A stretch of 64,000 nucleotides of DNA, taken from assembly GCF_047324175.1 (NCBI RefSeq), contig NZ_CP178732.1, forward strand, positions 5,022,001-5,086,000, written 5' to 3'. The translations under genes and the position numbers were made by a program. Positions 42,204 through 51,310 of the stretch are shown here, piece by piece; position 1 is the stretch's first letter, and every line of letters starts with the position of its first letter. The stretch comes from Acerihabitans sp015654925 (GTDB lineage: Bacteria; Pseudomonadota; Gammaproteobacteria; Enterobacterales; Enterobacteriaceae). A model generated the notes under the pieces. That model ran no database searches. It saw only the letters and a list, made by a program, of their open reading frames with translations, and was not told the DNA's origin.

Positions 42204-45200
42204 TTGAATAACACCAACGTACCGAATGAAATTAATTTAAAAAATAAATATAGCCTACAAGAATACTCTCCCAGCGATAATATAGATCATTGCATATTAT
42301 CAAAAAACATTACTTCCATTTATAACAATGAAGTTATCAACATGCGAATCAACCGTCACGCTAGCCGTGGCCTAGCAATAAAGTCCGATATTAATCACTT
42401 TAACCAAGAAAAAATAAACATTGATCATTTATTTACCTGCCGAGACCTTTTTAAACGTTACCCGGAAAGCATGGCGACGGCACAGGCTGGAAAAATTATC
42501 CGGGTGGAATGGCAAAATAGCCTCTATTACGTGCCAAGCAAAAAAATAACGCTGCCCGGCGGTCACGATATCTATGTTGCGCAATTCAATAACCGCACAT
42601 TGCTATCAGACGGCGATATTTATCATATCGAAGACTTGGTCTCGCCTCCTCCTCCGTCCTTAATGGCATACATGCTGAATCTGGTGAGCCACTTGGTTGG
42701 CATCGTGAGTAGCCATATAACCCTGCCTGGCGTATACGCGTCAACCGCGCCACCGGACCCGGCCAGCGCCGGCATGCCGCGCAGTGAATATCGACAGGAT
42801 CGGCAACCGGCGAGCCGGCCCTTTCTGCTGCCCGGCGCCGCCGGGACCGGCGACAGCGATGTAGACCAGGTTACGGACCTTCCCTTCCGGCAAAACCAGA
42901 ACGCCGCTGAACGAGTCCACCAACGGCAAGACATGGACATTTGCGAAACCAACCTGCATTTGCCTCTCCACGGAGCCAGGCAAGTATATGCAACCCTGCG
43001 TGGGGAATATATTAATATAGCGAAAGAGAAAATATATTCCCTGGAATGGATGTCTGGAATGAATACTTTTGTGCAGAACAAACTTACAGAAATATTTGAT
43101 CAGGCAAGTTATTTACAGGATAGAATTCGCTGCGCCGACATTATCATGATAAAAAGACATATTGAAAAAAACCTTGAGAATTGTCTGGCATCTCGGCATG
43201 GATTAACACTATCTGAAAAACGATTAGAAAAAATATTTTTCGATCAAACAAAAATAGAAGATATTTTTATTTCATTTCGCGGCGACATGATAAAAGCGCT
43301 ACACGATATAAATTTTAAAACCTTACGCAGTGTTATAGAGTACAAAAATGGCATCAATTATGAAGAAGCCAAACAAAACTTCAGGCAAAAAATCAACGAA
43401 ACCGGTCAATCCATGAATGCCACCGACGCCGAGTTTTATTCCCTTATCGTTTTAATGGAGAACGCCCAAAAAATTTATGATAAAAATTTAAATGATGATG
43501 GCATCCCCATAATTAAAAAATTATTGTATTTTAATGATAGGGAACTATTTCTAACTATGCTGGATGAAAATCCGCATGGAATATCCCAGGTACTGGTAAA
43601 ACGGTTCTTTTATTATATATTTGAATACAGTAGGAATAATGGTTTTACCACCCGAGGAAATTTTTATATCGTCCCCGGTGAATTTACTGAATTTTGGCAT
43701 AATTTTCAGCAGCCTGAGCGGGCGCTGAATGAAGATGATATAGCCAAACTTCTATCCGACCAAGTGCTTGATTATATGAATAATGATAACAAACCCAAGC
43801 AGCACTTAGAACGTGCGATAATATGTATCGATTTTGTCCGGACTCATTACGCCCATGTAATAAAGGCTCTGCCCTGGCGAAAAGCCAATATCTGGCCTTA
43901 CAATAAATGCCTGGCCATTCTTGATAGATTGATCGCCACGGACCTGGGCGAAGCAAATGAGCAAAAAAAGCCGATTGATAAACAATGGAGTGATAGCGTT
44001 GTTAGGCAAATTATTTATAATAAAGAGTGCACTTTTCTGATACAGTTTATTATCAGATTACAAAATACGCTAATCGCTATTACTCATCATCATTTGCAGG
44101 AAAAAATAACTCTGTCCGCTAGTACCAATGAGCAGCGTTTGATAGAAGCAAAAATTTTGGCAATGAAAATGGTTTTGCCTGGGCGGCAAATTCATTTGCC
44201 GCATAAGGAACTGTTATCTAGATATAACCAGAAAATAGCGGAAGGGAACATTGATCTTCTTCTCAGGGCTGCTATTTATTGGTACTTTGAAAACCACAGC
44301 AGACAATCCTATCGGTACGCCGACCTTGATGCGCTGTATATCATAAAAAACTTCCAGGAGGCCGAGAGAGTAGCCGTTTTTGATTTTCAGCGGCGAGAGG
44401 ATAAAAATTTCCAAACGATTTTCGATTTACGTCACTCCGATAACTTCACTACGCCTAAAGAATATTACGACCAGTTTATTTATTATAAAGCATATACACT
44501 TAACCATGAAGCCAGGTATTTAAGCTACAAAATGATTGAGCGTTCTTCATTAGATTTTTTAGAACTCACTTATCCACCTAAAGAAATTTATACTTTTAAA
44601 ATATTTTCAAGAAATTACGTGCAAAACTCCCTTACACCTGCCAGCGATGTTTTTTTACCACAAAATAATTTCGGTACTATTTCGCTAGTTAAAACATATC
44701 ATCAAAAATGGGTGCTGGTATCGTCCCTGCTCAGCGCTCCGGCGATCAAAGAAATGGCATTATCTGAAGATGACATGATCATAAAGAATATCATAAAAGA
44801 AAGTCAAGGTACACAATACCAATTAGATTGGCAAAACAGAAAACAAATTTCAGTCACAGCGGATGATTTATTGAAAATTTTTGATATTGCTTATAACCAA
44901 AGCGTAACAAATCTATCGCCGCTAAATTTTTTCTTGGTTAAGCCGGAAGAAAATATTGCCAGCAATGCAAGATCCGAATACCTTTTGGTTGCCGGCATAT
45001 CGGATAATCCCTTATCGTCTTTACTTGAGGTGATAGATTATTGGAACGCCCAGACATTAAGTGAAGCATTATCGGAATTTAAGGAAAGTCTGCGGATAAC
45101 ATTGTGGTGGGAACAGCTGTTATTTCTAATTCCATTTTACGAAACCATCTGGAAATATTGGTATGATGAAGATAATGAAATAGAAATTATAGAGGTCATA

Positions 45201-47942
45201 TTTGATATATTTGATCTGGCATTTTTATTTGGAGAATTCACAACTAGTGCTGGCAGAAAGATAAGTTCTGTAGCCAAAGGATTGGCCGAGATAACCGATC
45301 TGGCTTCATTACCGAGTAAATATTTAAACAGAAGAGTTTCACAAGCCTTATTAAAGGAATTGCCAGGCCTAGCGAGACAAAGCTCGCTGAGCCTGGCCCA
45401 AGGTTTTTTAATCTTTTGTAATCCGGTGCCGATACCGGGATCACTAAACAACCAGTTTCAAAAAAAGTTAATCAAAACCATGTCGGCAGATATTTCCTGG
45501 ATAAGTAATTCTGTGTTAAACACCCTGGAAAAAAGGAAAACTCAATTAATTTATTGGCAATATACTATTAACGATCAGTCATTTACTATTGAAAGTGATG
45601 GGACCTATATAATCGATAAAGGATTAAGCACCGAGAGAACGCTGATAAAGATTGCGGATAATTTTTATCAAGTCATTTGGGATAACAATATTTCTCGCTG
45701 GCGTATTATCAACCAGTATGAGCTGGTTAACCTTAATTATGCTGTACCGATAGATAAAGATAAAAATGGTAGTTGGGATGCTTTGAATTTTTTTGAAATA
45801 GATACTATCCCTCTGCTGAATGAAAATAGTGGAAAAAAAGAAATAAACTTTGAATTTAGCGCAATAATGTTTGAACCATTACGCCGTTTAACTTTTGCCC
45901 AAAATAATTATAAAAAATATAATTGGGAACATAGTTATTATCTGGAACTTATATTAGATCGTTATACTCCCCACTTAACTGAATTATTTGAAAAAGAGAG
46001 TGAATTAAGCACCATGTTGGCAGATTTTGCTGCTTGCCTGACGGATGAAAAAAAATTTCGCACAATATTCTCCATGCTTATTGAAGAGAGCTTAGATGAA
46101 AACCTACGGTCCTTTGTAAACGATTTCATTAAGCCCCATAATATCCAGGTCAGCTATAGAATTGCTCGTATGTGGCGAGATGAGCACGATCATCATCCTG
46201 ATGATCATATTGTCATACTCCTCGGCATTAAGGAGCAAAGCTATATTATAGATATCTCATATTTGCGTCCCGTCCAAATAAATTTATTTTCAGACAGGCA
46301 GGTATTTATTGAATCTGAATGGATACATTATCTCAAAACCCGCATAAAAAAAGATTATAGCCTAATAAAATACAAGGATTTCACCGATATTAAAAAAGCC
46401 CTTGTTTTTCCTTATCGTGAAGCGGACCATGCGGGTAAATATATAAAAGATGCTTTTCTGGTCAGAGAGCCTTTATGGTATAAAACGGCCATTATAAAAT
46501 ATTTTTATCACGGACAGGAGAAATCATCGCCTTTTGACAACCATCGTCCTCCTACGGTATTGGCGGCGGTCCGACATATTATTGCCAAACAACGATCGCA
46601 GCATGAGATTCACTCCAGTGACGTGATGAATATGACCTTGCCGTTTGATGTATTGCAAGAAGCTCAGATTATAAATGCCACACAAGCGGATGAAATGATT
46701 AATCTTATGTCCAAATCATTATACAACGGACCCGCTCTGCTGGATTTTATGTCTGGCAAGTTAAATATAACCAGTTGCGAATCATTGATTAAATTAAAAG
46801 CGGGGTCTCTCCTTGCCTTCATCTCAGATGGAAAATACTTGTTCCATTTAATGATTTGCGTGGGTAATGGCCGTTTTGCGGGCTTGGGCAATGATTTCCT
46901 TAGCCCATCCTTTAAGCCTGGTCCCTCCATCGTCGTAGCCGAAGAAATGGGACTATTTATGGATCATCAACTGATTGTCAGAAACTCCACCACGCCCTAT
47001 ATGCTGGTTGCCGGCCATCCCGCTACGGCGACGGCAACCGAATCTGTCATCGACGAAACCATAACGGTTGAGCGAATCGCCAAAGTTTCCTCATCGGGAG
47101 AGCGTGTAATTGAGGACATAACCTTTGCGCAACGCGCCAAAATGCTGACCGATAATGCCTGGTCGCTGGCAAAATCTCCCAACGACGATCGCGTATTGGT
47201 GTTGAAAATGGAAGTTCTTGGCGCCAATATCCACCCACTTTATACCCGCGAGCTGGCCCATACGCTGCGCGCGCTGATCTTTGCCAATCCGGACTTTCCG
47301 GCGTTTTCAACTATCACCGCCATTGAGATAACCAGCTGTTTCACCGGTTTTGACGGCGTGGACTATCGGGGACAAACCTTGGCCGACGAGCTGGGGATAC
47401 CGATCAGAACGGCTCCCTATCTGGATACGGACGATATACGTCAACGCCAGCCGCACTGGTATGGTCATTTTTCACCGCGCCGGAATGCTAATCACACAAC
47501 ATCATTATCGCCAGAACAAATTGCCACCATGTTTTCAAAGAAAAATAAATCTTCCCGGGTGCATGCTAAAAACCAGCGCCTGGCGAATATAGTGGACATA
47601 CTGCGTGATATCCGCAAATCCCTTAATAACACGCGGATTAAGCGAAATATGGCATTTCTGCCGACGATATTCATCGACCTGGCCCGCCTGATTATTCGCG
47701 ATATAAATTTTTATAATTTCATTGAAATTTATCATCTTTCCAATGAATCTGAAAAAAAACTGAATAACGTATTAAGGGAATATACGGTCATGATATCTGA
47801 AGCCGATGAATTTTTTATACAATGCTTTTTAGATATCATTCTTGCCGTGGATGATTTCAATCACTTGGCAAAGTGGATTTTCTCTGCGCCGCTGGCAACC
47901 ACGCAAGCGTCATTATCCCCGGCGCCGCAGGCCAGGCGTTAG
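42204..47942 (+). CDS. Giant 1912-residue toxin-like protein
   Basis: Unrecognised giant protein starting at TTG 42204 with GTGGAG eight bases upstream. No Sec signal. Residues 1-180 are AT-coded. About 180-262 is a GC-coded Pro/Arg/Ala linker. Then come long helical regions to about 960. A hydrophobic block (LLFLIPFYETIWKYWYDEDNEIEIIEVIFDIFDLAFLFGEF, from about 970) resembles the pore-like core seen also in the leucine-rich giant at 19-23 kb. Next is an SRWRII-type beta segment near 1165. Then a papain-like His and Asp pattern, DDHIVILLGIKEQSYIIDISY near 1340-1350 (candidate Cys in FAACLTD). Near 1710 is ITSCFTGFDG...YRGQTLADELGIPI, which recalls caspase-like toxin domains. Most of the gene is far richer in AT than its neighbours. 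Function and secretion route unknown; a toxin or effector is inference. Confidence 0.65.
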   Translation: MNNTNVPNEINLKNKYSLQEYSPSDNIDHCILSKNITSIYNNEVINMRINRHASRGLAIKSDINHFNQEKINIDHLFTCRDLFKRYPESMATAQAGKIIRVEWQNSLYYVPSKKITLPGGHDIYVAQFNNRTLLSDGDIYHIEDLVSPPPPSLMAYMLNLVSHLVGIVSSHITLPGVYASTAPPDPASAGMPRSEYRQDRQPASRPFLLPGAAGTGDSDVDQVTDLPFRQNQNAAERVHQRQDMDICETNLHLPLHGARQVYATLRGEYINIAKEKIYSLEWMSGMNTFVQNKLTEIFDQASYLQDRIRCADIIMIKRHIEKNLENCLASRHGLTLSEKRLEKIFFDQTKIEDIFISFRGDMIKALHDINFKTLRSVIEYKNGINYEEAKQNFRQKINETGQSMNATDAEFYSLIVLMENAQKIYDKNLNDDGIPIIKKLLYFNDRELFLTMLDENPHGISQVLVKRFFYYIFEYSRNNGFTTRGNFYIVPGEFTEFWHNFQQPERALNEDDIAKLLSDQVLDYMNNDNKPKQHLERAIICIDFVRTHYAHVIKALPWRKANIWPYNKCLAILDRLIATDLGEANEQKKPIDKQWSDSVVRQIIYNKECTFLIQFIIRLQNTLIAITHHHLQEKITLSASTNEQRLIEAKILAMKMVLPGRQIHLPHKELLSRYNQKIAEGNIDLLLRAAIYWYFENHSRQSYRYADLDALYIIKNFQEAERVAVFDFQRREDKNFQTIFDLRHSDNFTTPKEYYDQFIYYKAYTLNHEARYLSYKMIERSSLDFLELTYPPKEIYTFKIFSRNYVQNSLTPASDVFLPQNNFGTISLVKTYHQKWVLVSSLLSAPAIKEMALSEDDMIIKNIIKESQGTQYQLDWQNRKQISVTADDLLKIFDIAYNQSVTNLSPLNFFLVKPEENIASNARSEYLLVAGISDNPLSSLLEVIDYWNAQTLSEALSEFKESLRITLWWEQLLFLIPFYETIWKYWYDEDNEIEIIEVIFDIFDLAFLFGEFTTSAGRKISSVAKGLAEITDLASLPSKYLNRRVSQALLKELPGLARQSSLSLAQGFLIFCNPVPIPGSLNNQFQKKLIKTMSADISWISNSVLNTLEKRKTQLIYWQYTINDQSFTIESDGTYIIDKGLSTERTLIKIADNFYQVIWDNNISRWRIINQYELVNLNYAVPIDKDKNGSWDALNFFEIDTIPLLNENSGKKEINFEFSAIMFEPLRRLTFAQNNYKKYNWEHSYYLELILDRYTPHLTELFEKESELSTMLADFAACLTDEKKFRTIFSMLIEESLDENLRSFVNDFIKPHNIQVSYRIARMWRDEHDHHPDDHIVILLGIKEQSYIIDISYLRPVQINLFSDRQVFIESEWIHYLKTRIKKDYSLIKYKDFTDIKKALVFPYREADHAGKYIKDAFLVREPLWYKTAIIKYFYHGQEKSSPFDNHRPPTVLAAVRHIIAKQRSQHEIHSSDVMNMTLPFDVLQEAQIINATQADEMINLMSKSLYNGPALLDFMSGKLNITSCESLIKLKAGSLLAFISDGKYLFHLMICVGNGRFAGLGNDFLSPSFKPGPSIVVAEEMGLFMDHQLIVRNSTTPYMLVAGHPATATATESVIDETITVERIAKVSSSGERVIEDITFAQRAKMLTDNAWSLAKSPNDDRVLVLKMEVLGANIHPLYTRELAHTLRALIFANPDFPAFSTITAIEITSCFTGFDGVDYRGQTLADELGIPIRTAPYLDTDDIRQRQPHWYGHFSPRRNANHTTSLSPEQIATMFSKKNKSSRVHAKNQRLANIVDILRDIRKSLNNTRIKRNMAFLPTIFIDLARLIIRDINFYNFIEIYHLSNESEKKLNNVLREYTVMISEADEFFIQCFLDIILAVDDFNHLAKWIFSAPLATTQASLSPAPQARR

Positions 47943-47993
47943 CACTCAGGCCATGCGGCGGCAGTCGCCCGGCGGGCTCGCCGGGCGACAAAC

Positions 47994-48893
47994 TCAGTCA
48001 TTGATGCGCAGTTTTAGTAAATCGTCCAGGCCAATGCGGCGAAACAGCTCGGCCCTAACCCGATCGGCAACGCCGTTCACCTCTTCGCATCCGTCGCGCG
48101 ACGGGTCGATATGCACGCGAAAAGGCCGGTTGCCAAACGGCATAGCCACAACCCGCCCGATGGCCCGGGCCACCTCGGCCACATCGGCATCGTCCGGTTC
48201 CAGCGCCGACAATCCCCGTAGGCTTTGCTCCGGCAAGCCGGCATACGGTCCTTGATCATATTCTCCGGCCCGGACTCGGTCCGCCGGGGCGCCGGAGTGC
48301 GCAAAATGGTTAGTACCCCGGGTAAAGGCGCCCGGAACGATAATGGTGGTTTCGATTCCCCAGCGGCTCAGTTCCGGGGCATAAGATACGGCCAGGGAGT
48401 CCATAGCGGCCTTGGCGGCGAAATAAGGAGACAAATAAGGCGGAGTACCGCCGCGGGCGCTGCTTGATGAGACCCATATCAGCAATCCTTTGCCCTGTTT
48501 GCGCAACTGCGGCAAAGCGGCGCGATTGACCCGCTGGGTGCTAAGTACATTGATATCAAATAATTGCGCAAACTGTTCCGGCGTAAAGGCCTCGGCGGGA
48601 CCGAATGACATATGGCCCGCATTATGGATAATCACATCCAGCCGTCCGCAATCGGCGATAATGCTCGCGATGCCGGCCTGCACCGACGCGTCGGATGCGA
48701 CATCCAGCTCCACCGTACGCAAATCGACGCCGCGTTCAGCGGCATACCGCTGCGCTTCGGCCACCTGCGGCGCGTTGCGCCCCGCGGTTTCCCTCATACC
48801 CGCATAAACCGTATGCCCCGCGTCCGCCAGTTCCCGGGCGGTCAATGCGCCGAAACCGCTGGACGCACCGGTTACTATGATAATATTTTTCAT
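47994..48893 (-). CDS. Short-chain dehydrogenase/reductase
   Basis: 299-residue classical SDR. Cofactor motif IIVTGASSGFGALTARELADAG, NAG motif in VIIHNAGHMSFGP, catalytic Ser in WVSSSSARGG and Tyr-x-x-x-Lys in YFAAK. GAGAGG precedes the ATG. It follows a second SDR gene by 45 bp on the same strand, and both diverge from a LysR gene. The substrate is unknown; the long C-terminal part (EYDQGPYAGLPEQSL) is common in uncharacterised enteric SDRs. Confidence 0.88.
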   Translation of the reverse strand: MKNIIIVTGASSGFGALTARELADAGHTVYAGMRETAGRNAPQVAEAQRYAAERGVDLRTVELDVASDASVQAGIASIIADCGRLDVIIHNAGHMSFGPAEAFTPEQFAQLFDINVLSTQRVNRAALPQLRKQGKGLLIWVSSSSARGGTPPYLSPYFAAKAAMDSLAVSYAPELSRWGIETTIIVPGAFTRGTNHFAHSGAPADRVRAGEYDQGPYAGLPEQSLRGLSALEPDDADVAEVARAIGRVVAMPFGNRPFRVHIDPSRDGCEEVNGVADRVRAELFRRIGLDDLLKLRIND

Positions 48894-48938
48894 GATATGG
48901 CCTCTCGATAGGGGTAAGGAAACGCCGGTTATCCGGCG

Positions 48939-49679
48939 TTAAATCAGGCCGCCGTTGGCGCGCAAAACCTGGCCGTTAATCCACGAACCGTCCTGACCGA
49001 CCAGGAAAGCCACCGCGGCGGCGATGTCCTCCGGCGTGCCCAGGCGTTCCAGCGGCGCCATTTTGGCCATGCGATCGATAACTTCCTGCGGTTTACCTTT
49101 TAAAAACAAGTCGGTACCTGTGGGCCCGGGGGCAACGGCGTTAACGTTTATCCCACGGCCGCGCAACTCCTTGGCCAAGATGGCCGTCAGGGTTTCCACC
49201 GCCGCTTTGGTGGCGGCATAAACGCCGTAGGTTTCCAGCTTCAGCCCGACGACGCTGGTGGAGAAGTTAACGATGCTGCCGCCGTTGCGCAAACGCCGCG
49301 ACGCCTCGCGCAGGCCGTTAAAAGTGCCTTTCAGATTGATGGCGATCTGCCGGTCAAATAGTCCGTCGTCGCTATCCGCCAGGGTGCTGAGGTTCATGAT
49401 GCCGGCGTTATTGATCAGCACATCCACTCCGCCGAACGCCTCTTCCGCCCGGTCAAAGAGCATGGGAAAGGTGGCCGGATCGCTGACATCGCCCCGGGCG
49501 CCCAGCGCCCGCCCGCCCGCCCGCTCGATTTGGCTGACCAACTCATCCGCTTCAGCCTGCTGGCGTGCATAGTTGACGATAACGGTGTAGCCGTCATAGG
49601 CCAGGCGCTTGGCGATGGCGGCGCCAATACCCCGTGAAGCCCCGGTAATAATTGCGACCTGCTGCGTTTGTTGATTCAT
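48939..49679 (-). CDS. Short-chain dehydrogenase/reductase, FabG-like
   Basis: 246-residue classical SDR. AIITGASRGIGAAIAKRL at the N-terminus, NNAGIMN, catalytic Ser in NFSTSVVG, YAATK with active-site Tyr and Lys, and the C-terminal GSWINGQVLRANGG. ATG at 49679 has AGGAGA upstream. It is the first gene of a two-gene operon divergent from a LysR regulator. It resembles NADPH-dependent 3-oxoacyl or glucose-type SDRs, but its reaction cannot be assigned. Confidence 0.9.
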   Translation of the reverse strand: MNQQTQQVAIITGASRGIGAAIAKRLAYDGYTVIVNYARQQAEADELVSQIERAGGRALGARGDVSDPATFPMLFDRAEEAFGGVDVLINNAGIMNLSTLADSDDGLFDRQIAINLKGTFNGLREASRRLRNGGSIVNFSTSVVGLKLETYGVYAATKAAVETLTAILAKELRGRGINVNAVAPGPTGTDLFLKGKPQEVIDRMAKMAPLERLGTPEDIAAAVAFLVGQDGSWINGQVLRANGGLI

Positions 49680-49750
49680 GCTCTTCTCCTGAAGGTAAGC
49701 GGCCCGCACCGTTGTGGGCCGGTAGAAACATCATGGACCTGTTTTTGTAC

Positions 49751-49784
49751 CGGATAATCCCCTATTATTCGACATCACTATCCG
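49751..49784. promoter_or_regulatory. Candidate LysR-type regulatory site
   Basis: CGGATA (49751-49756) and TATCCG (49779-49784) are inverted repeats 22 bp apart in the 123-bp space between the divergent SDR operon and lysR-type gene. Position suits control of both; binding is inferred. Confidence 0.4.
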
Positions 49785-49802
49785 AAAAGGGTTAACAATA
49801 CG

Positions 49803-50696
49803 ATGGACAGATACGAGGCAATGCGGGTATTCACGCGGGTGGTGGAACAGCGTAGCTTTACCAAGGCGGCAGCGGATTTGGCTATCCCCCGCTCCACCGC
49901 CACCGATGCCATCAAGCAGTTGGAAGCCCGGCTGACGGTCAGGCTGCTGCACCGCACCACCCGGCATGTGAATCCAACGCTGGACGGCGAGGCCTATTAC
50001 CAGCGCTGCCTGCTGATTCTGGCGGCGGTGGAAGATGCAGAAACCGCCTTTATCGGCGCCCTGCCAAAAGGGTTGCTGCGGGTCGATGTGCACGGCACCC
50101 TGGCTCGTCATTTTTTGCTGCCGGGTCTGCCGGATTTCCTGAGGCGTTATCCCGATATTGAATTTTTCATGAGCGAGGGCGACCGGCTGGTGGATCTGGT
50201 GCGTGAAGGGATAGATTGCGTGCTGCGGGTCGGCCGGCCCAAAGACAGCGATATGGTCGCGCGGCGTATCGGCGTGCTGGAAGAGGCCACCTGCGCTTCC
50301 CCCCAGTACGTTACGCGTTTTGGGCTGCCGGCTTCGCCGGCGGATCTGGAGGGGCATCGGATGGTGGGCTTCCGCTCGTCCGCCACCGGCGCGCTAATGC
50401 CGCTGGAGTTTATCGTCGGCGGCGTTTCCCATCGGCATACGCTGCCGGCAACGGTCACGGTAACCGGAGCGGAAAGCCTGGTGGCGGCGGCTCGGCTCGG
50501 CCTGGGGATTATCCAGGTGCCGCGCTACCACGTTGCCGCTGATTTGGCCTGCGGCAATCTGCTGGCCCTGCTGGAGGACTATCCCTCGCCGCCCGTGCCG
50601 GTTTCGGTACTTTATCCGCGCAACCGCCAACTTTCACCAAGGGTGCGGGTTTTTATCGACTGGCTCGGCCAGGAGTTCATCCGCCGCAATGCCTGA
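49803..50696 (+). CDS. LysR-family transcriptional regulator
   Basis: 297-residue LTTR. The N-terminal HTH is MRVFTRVVEQRSFTKAAADLAIPRSTATDAIKQLEARLTVRLLHRTTRHV. The rest is the inducer-binding domain, with LRRYPDIEFFMSEGDRLVDLVREGIDCVLRVG and AARLGLGIIQVPRYHV. It is the CrgA/DsdC-like subclass common in front of SDR genes. Divergent from the two SDR genes, which it probably controls. Confidence 0.92.
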   Translation: MDRYEAMRVFTRVVEQRSFTKAAADLAIPRSTATDAIKQLEARLTVRLLHRTTRHVNPTLDGEAYYQRCLLILAAVEDAETAFIGALPKGLLRVDVHGTLARHFLLPGLPDFLRRYPDIEFFMSEGDRLVDLVREGIDCVLRVGRPKDSDMVARRIGVLEEATCASPQYVTRFGLPASPADLEGHRMVGFRSSATGALMPLEFIVGGVSHRHTLPATVTVTGAESLVAAARLGLGIIQVPRYHVAADLACGNLLALLEDYPSPPVPVSVLYPRNRQLSPRVRVFIDWLGQEFIRRNA

Positions 50697-50714
50697 ACGA
50701 TCGCGGACCGATCC

Positions 50715-51176
50715 TTAGCCGGGCATAAAATCAATGATGAACCGTTTATGCTGTTGCAGGTAGGAAGCCGGCGGCGGGGAGATAATGACCGGCTTGATAT
50801 TCTCTTTGATAAAGGCGCAGAGCGCCGGATCGCCGGAAAAGCTTTTTGCCGCCTGGCCGCTGGTAAAATCCAGCGCCAATGAGCAGGTTCGCCCCTGGAA
50901 TTGATTGAACTCATGGTGCCAGATGCACAGAGTCATGGCCGTGGCGGTGGCGGCGAGATAGCCGGACATTTCGTCATCCATACCCGCGTCCAGATAGGCC
51001 TGTTTACTGGATTTATAATCGTCCAGCTCCTTAACCTCATCCGGCTGGAGGCACGGTTTTAACCGTGATGTTGCCGCCGTCTGCCCGGCGGCTGCCGGGG
51101 CAACGCGCGTCGGTAACGTTGCGCAGGCGCATAATAAAAAGCACAGCGCCGCCAAAATGCATGTTCTGATATCCAT
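50715..51176 (-). CDS. Small predicted lipoprotein of unknown function
   Basis: 153-residue protein with a lipoprotein signal, MDIRTCILAALCFLLCAC, Cys at about 18. The mature part has four further cysteines (CLQP, LCIW, TCSLAL, LCAF), which could form two disulfides in the periplasm. No family is recognised. It lies between the LysR gene (convergent) and astE, and no operon link is certain. Confidence 0.65.
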   Translation of the reverse strand: MDIRTCILAALCFLLCACATLPTRVAPAAAGQTAATSRLKPCLQPDEVKELDDYKSSKQAYLDAGMDDEMSGYLAATATAMTLCIWHHEFNQFQGRTCSLALDFTSGQAAKSFSGDPALCAFIKENIKPVIISPPPASYLQQHKRFIIDFMPG

Positions 51177-51310
51177 ATCCTTGCCTTTTGTTTTTCCGCC
51201 AATAGCCGCCGCGACCGGCCAAGCTACGTAATTATTGCAGCGATAATATCAGCGATAAAGCCGCCGGTCAGCGGTAAACATCACGCTATAAAGTATCAGT
51301 GCGCAGCGGT

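Noticed and set aside
19186..47942. Type III secretion or Tc toxin island
   Set aside because: No apparatus, chaperone or translocon genes were found near either giant gene.
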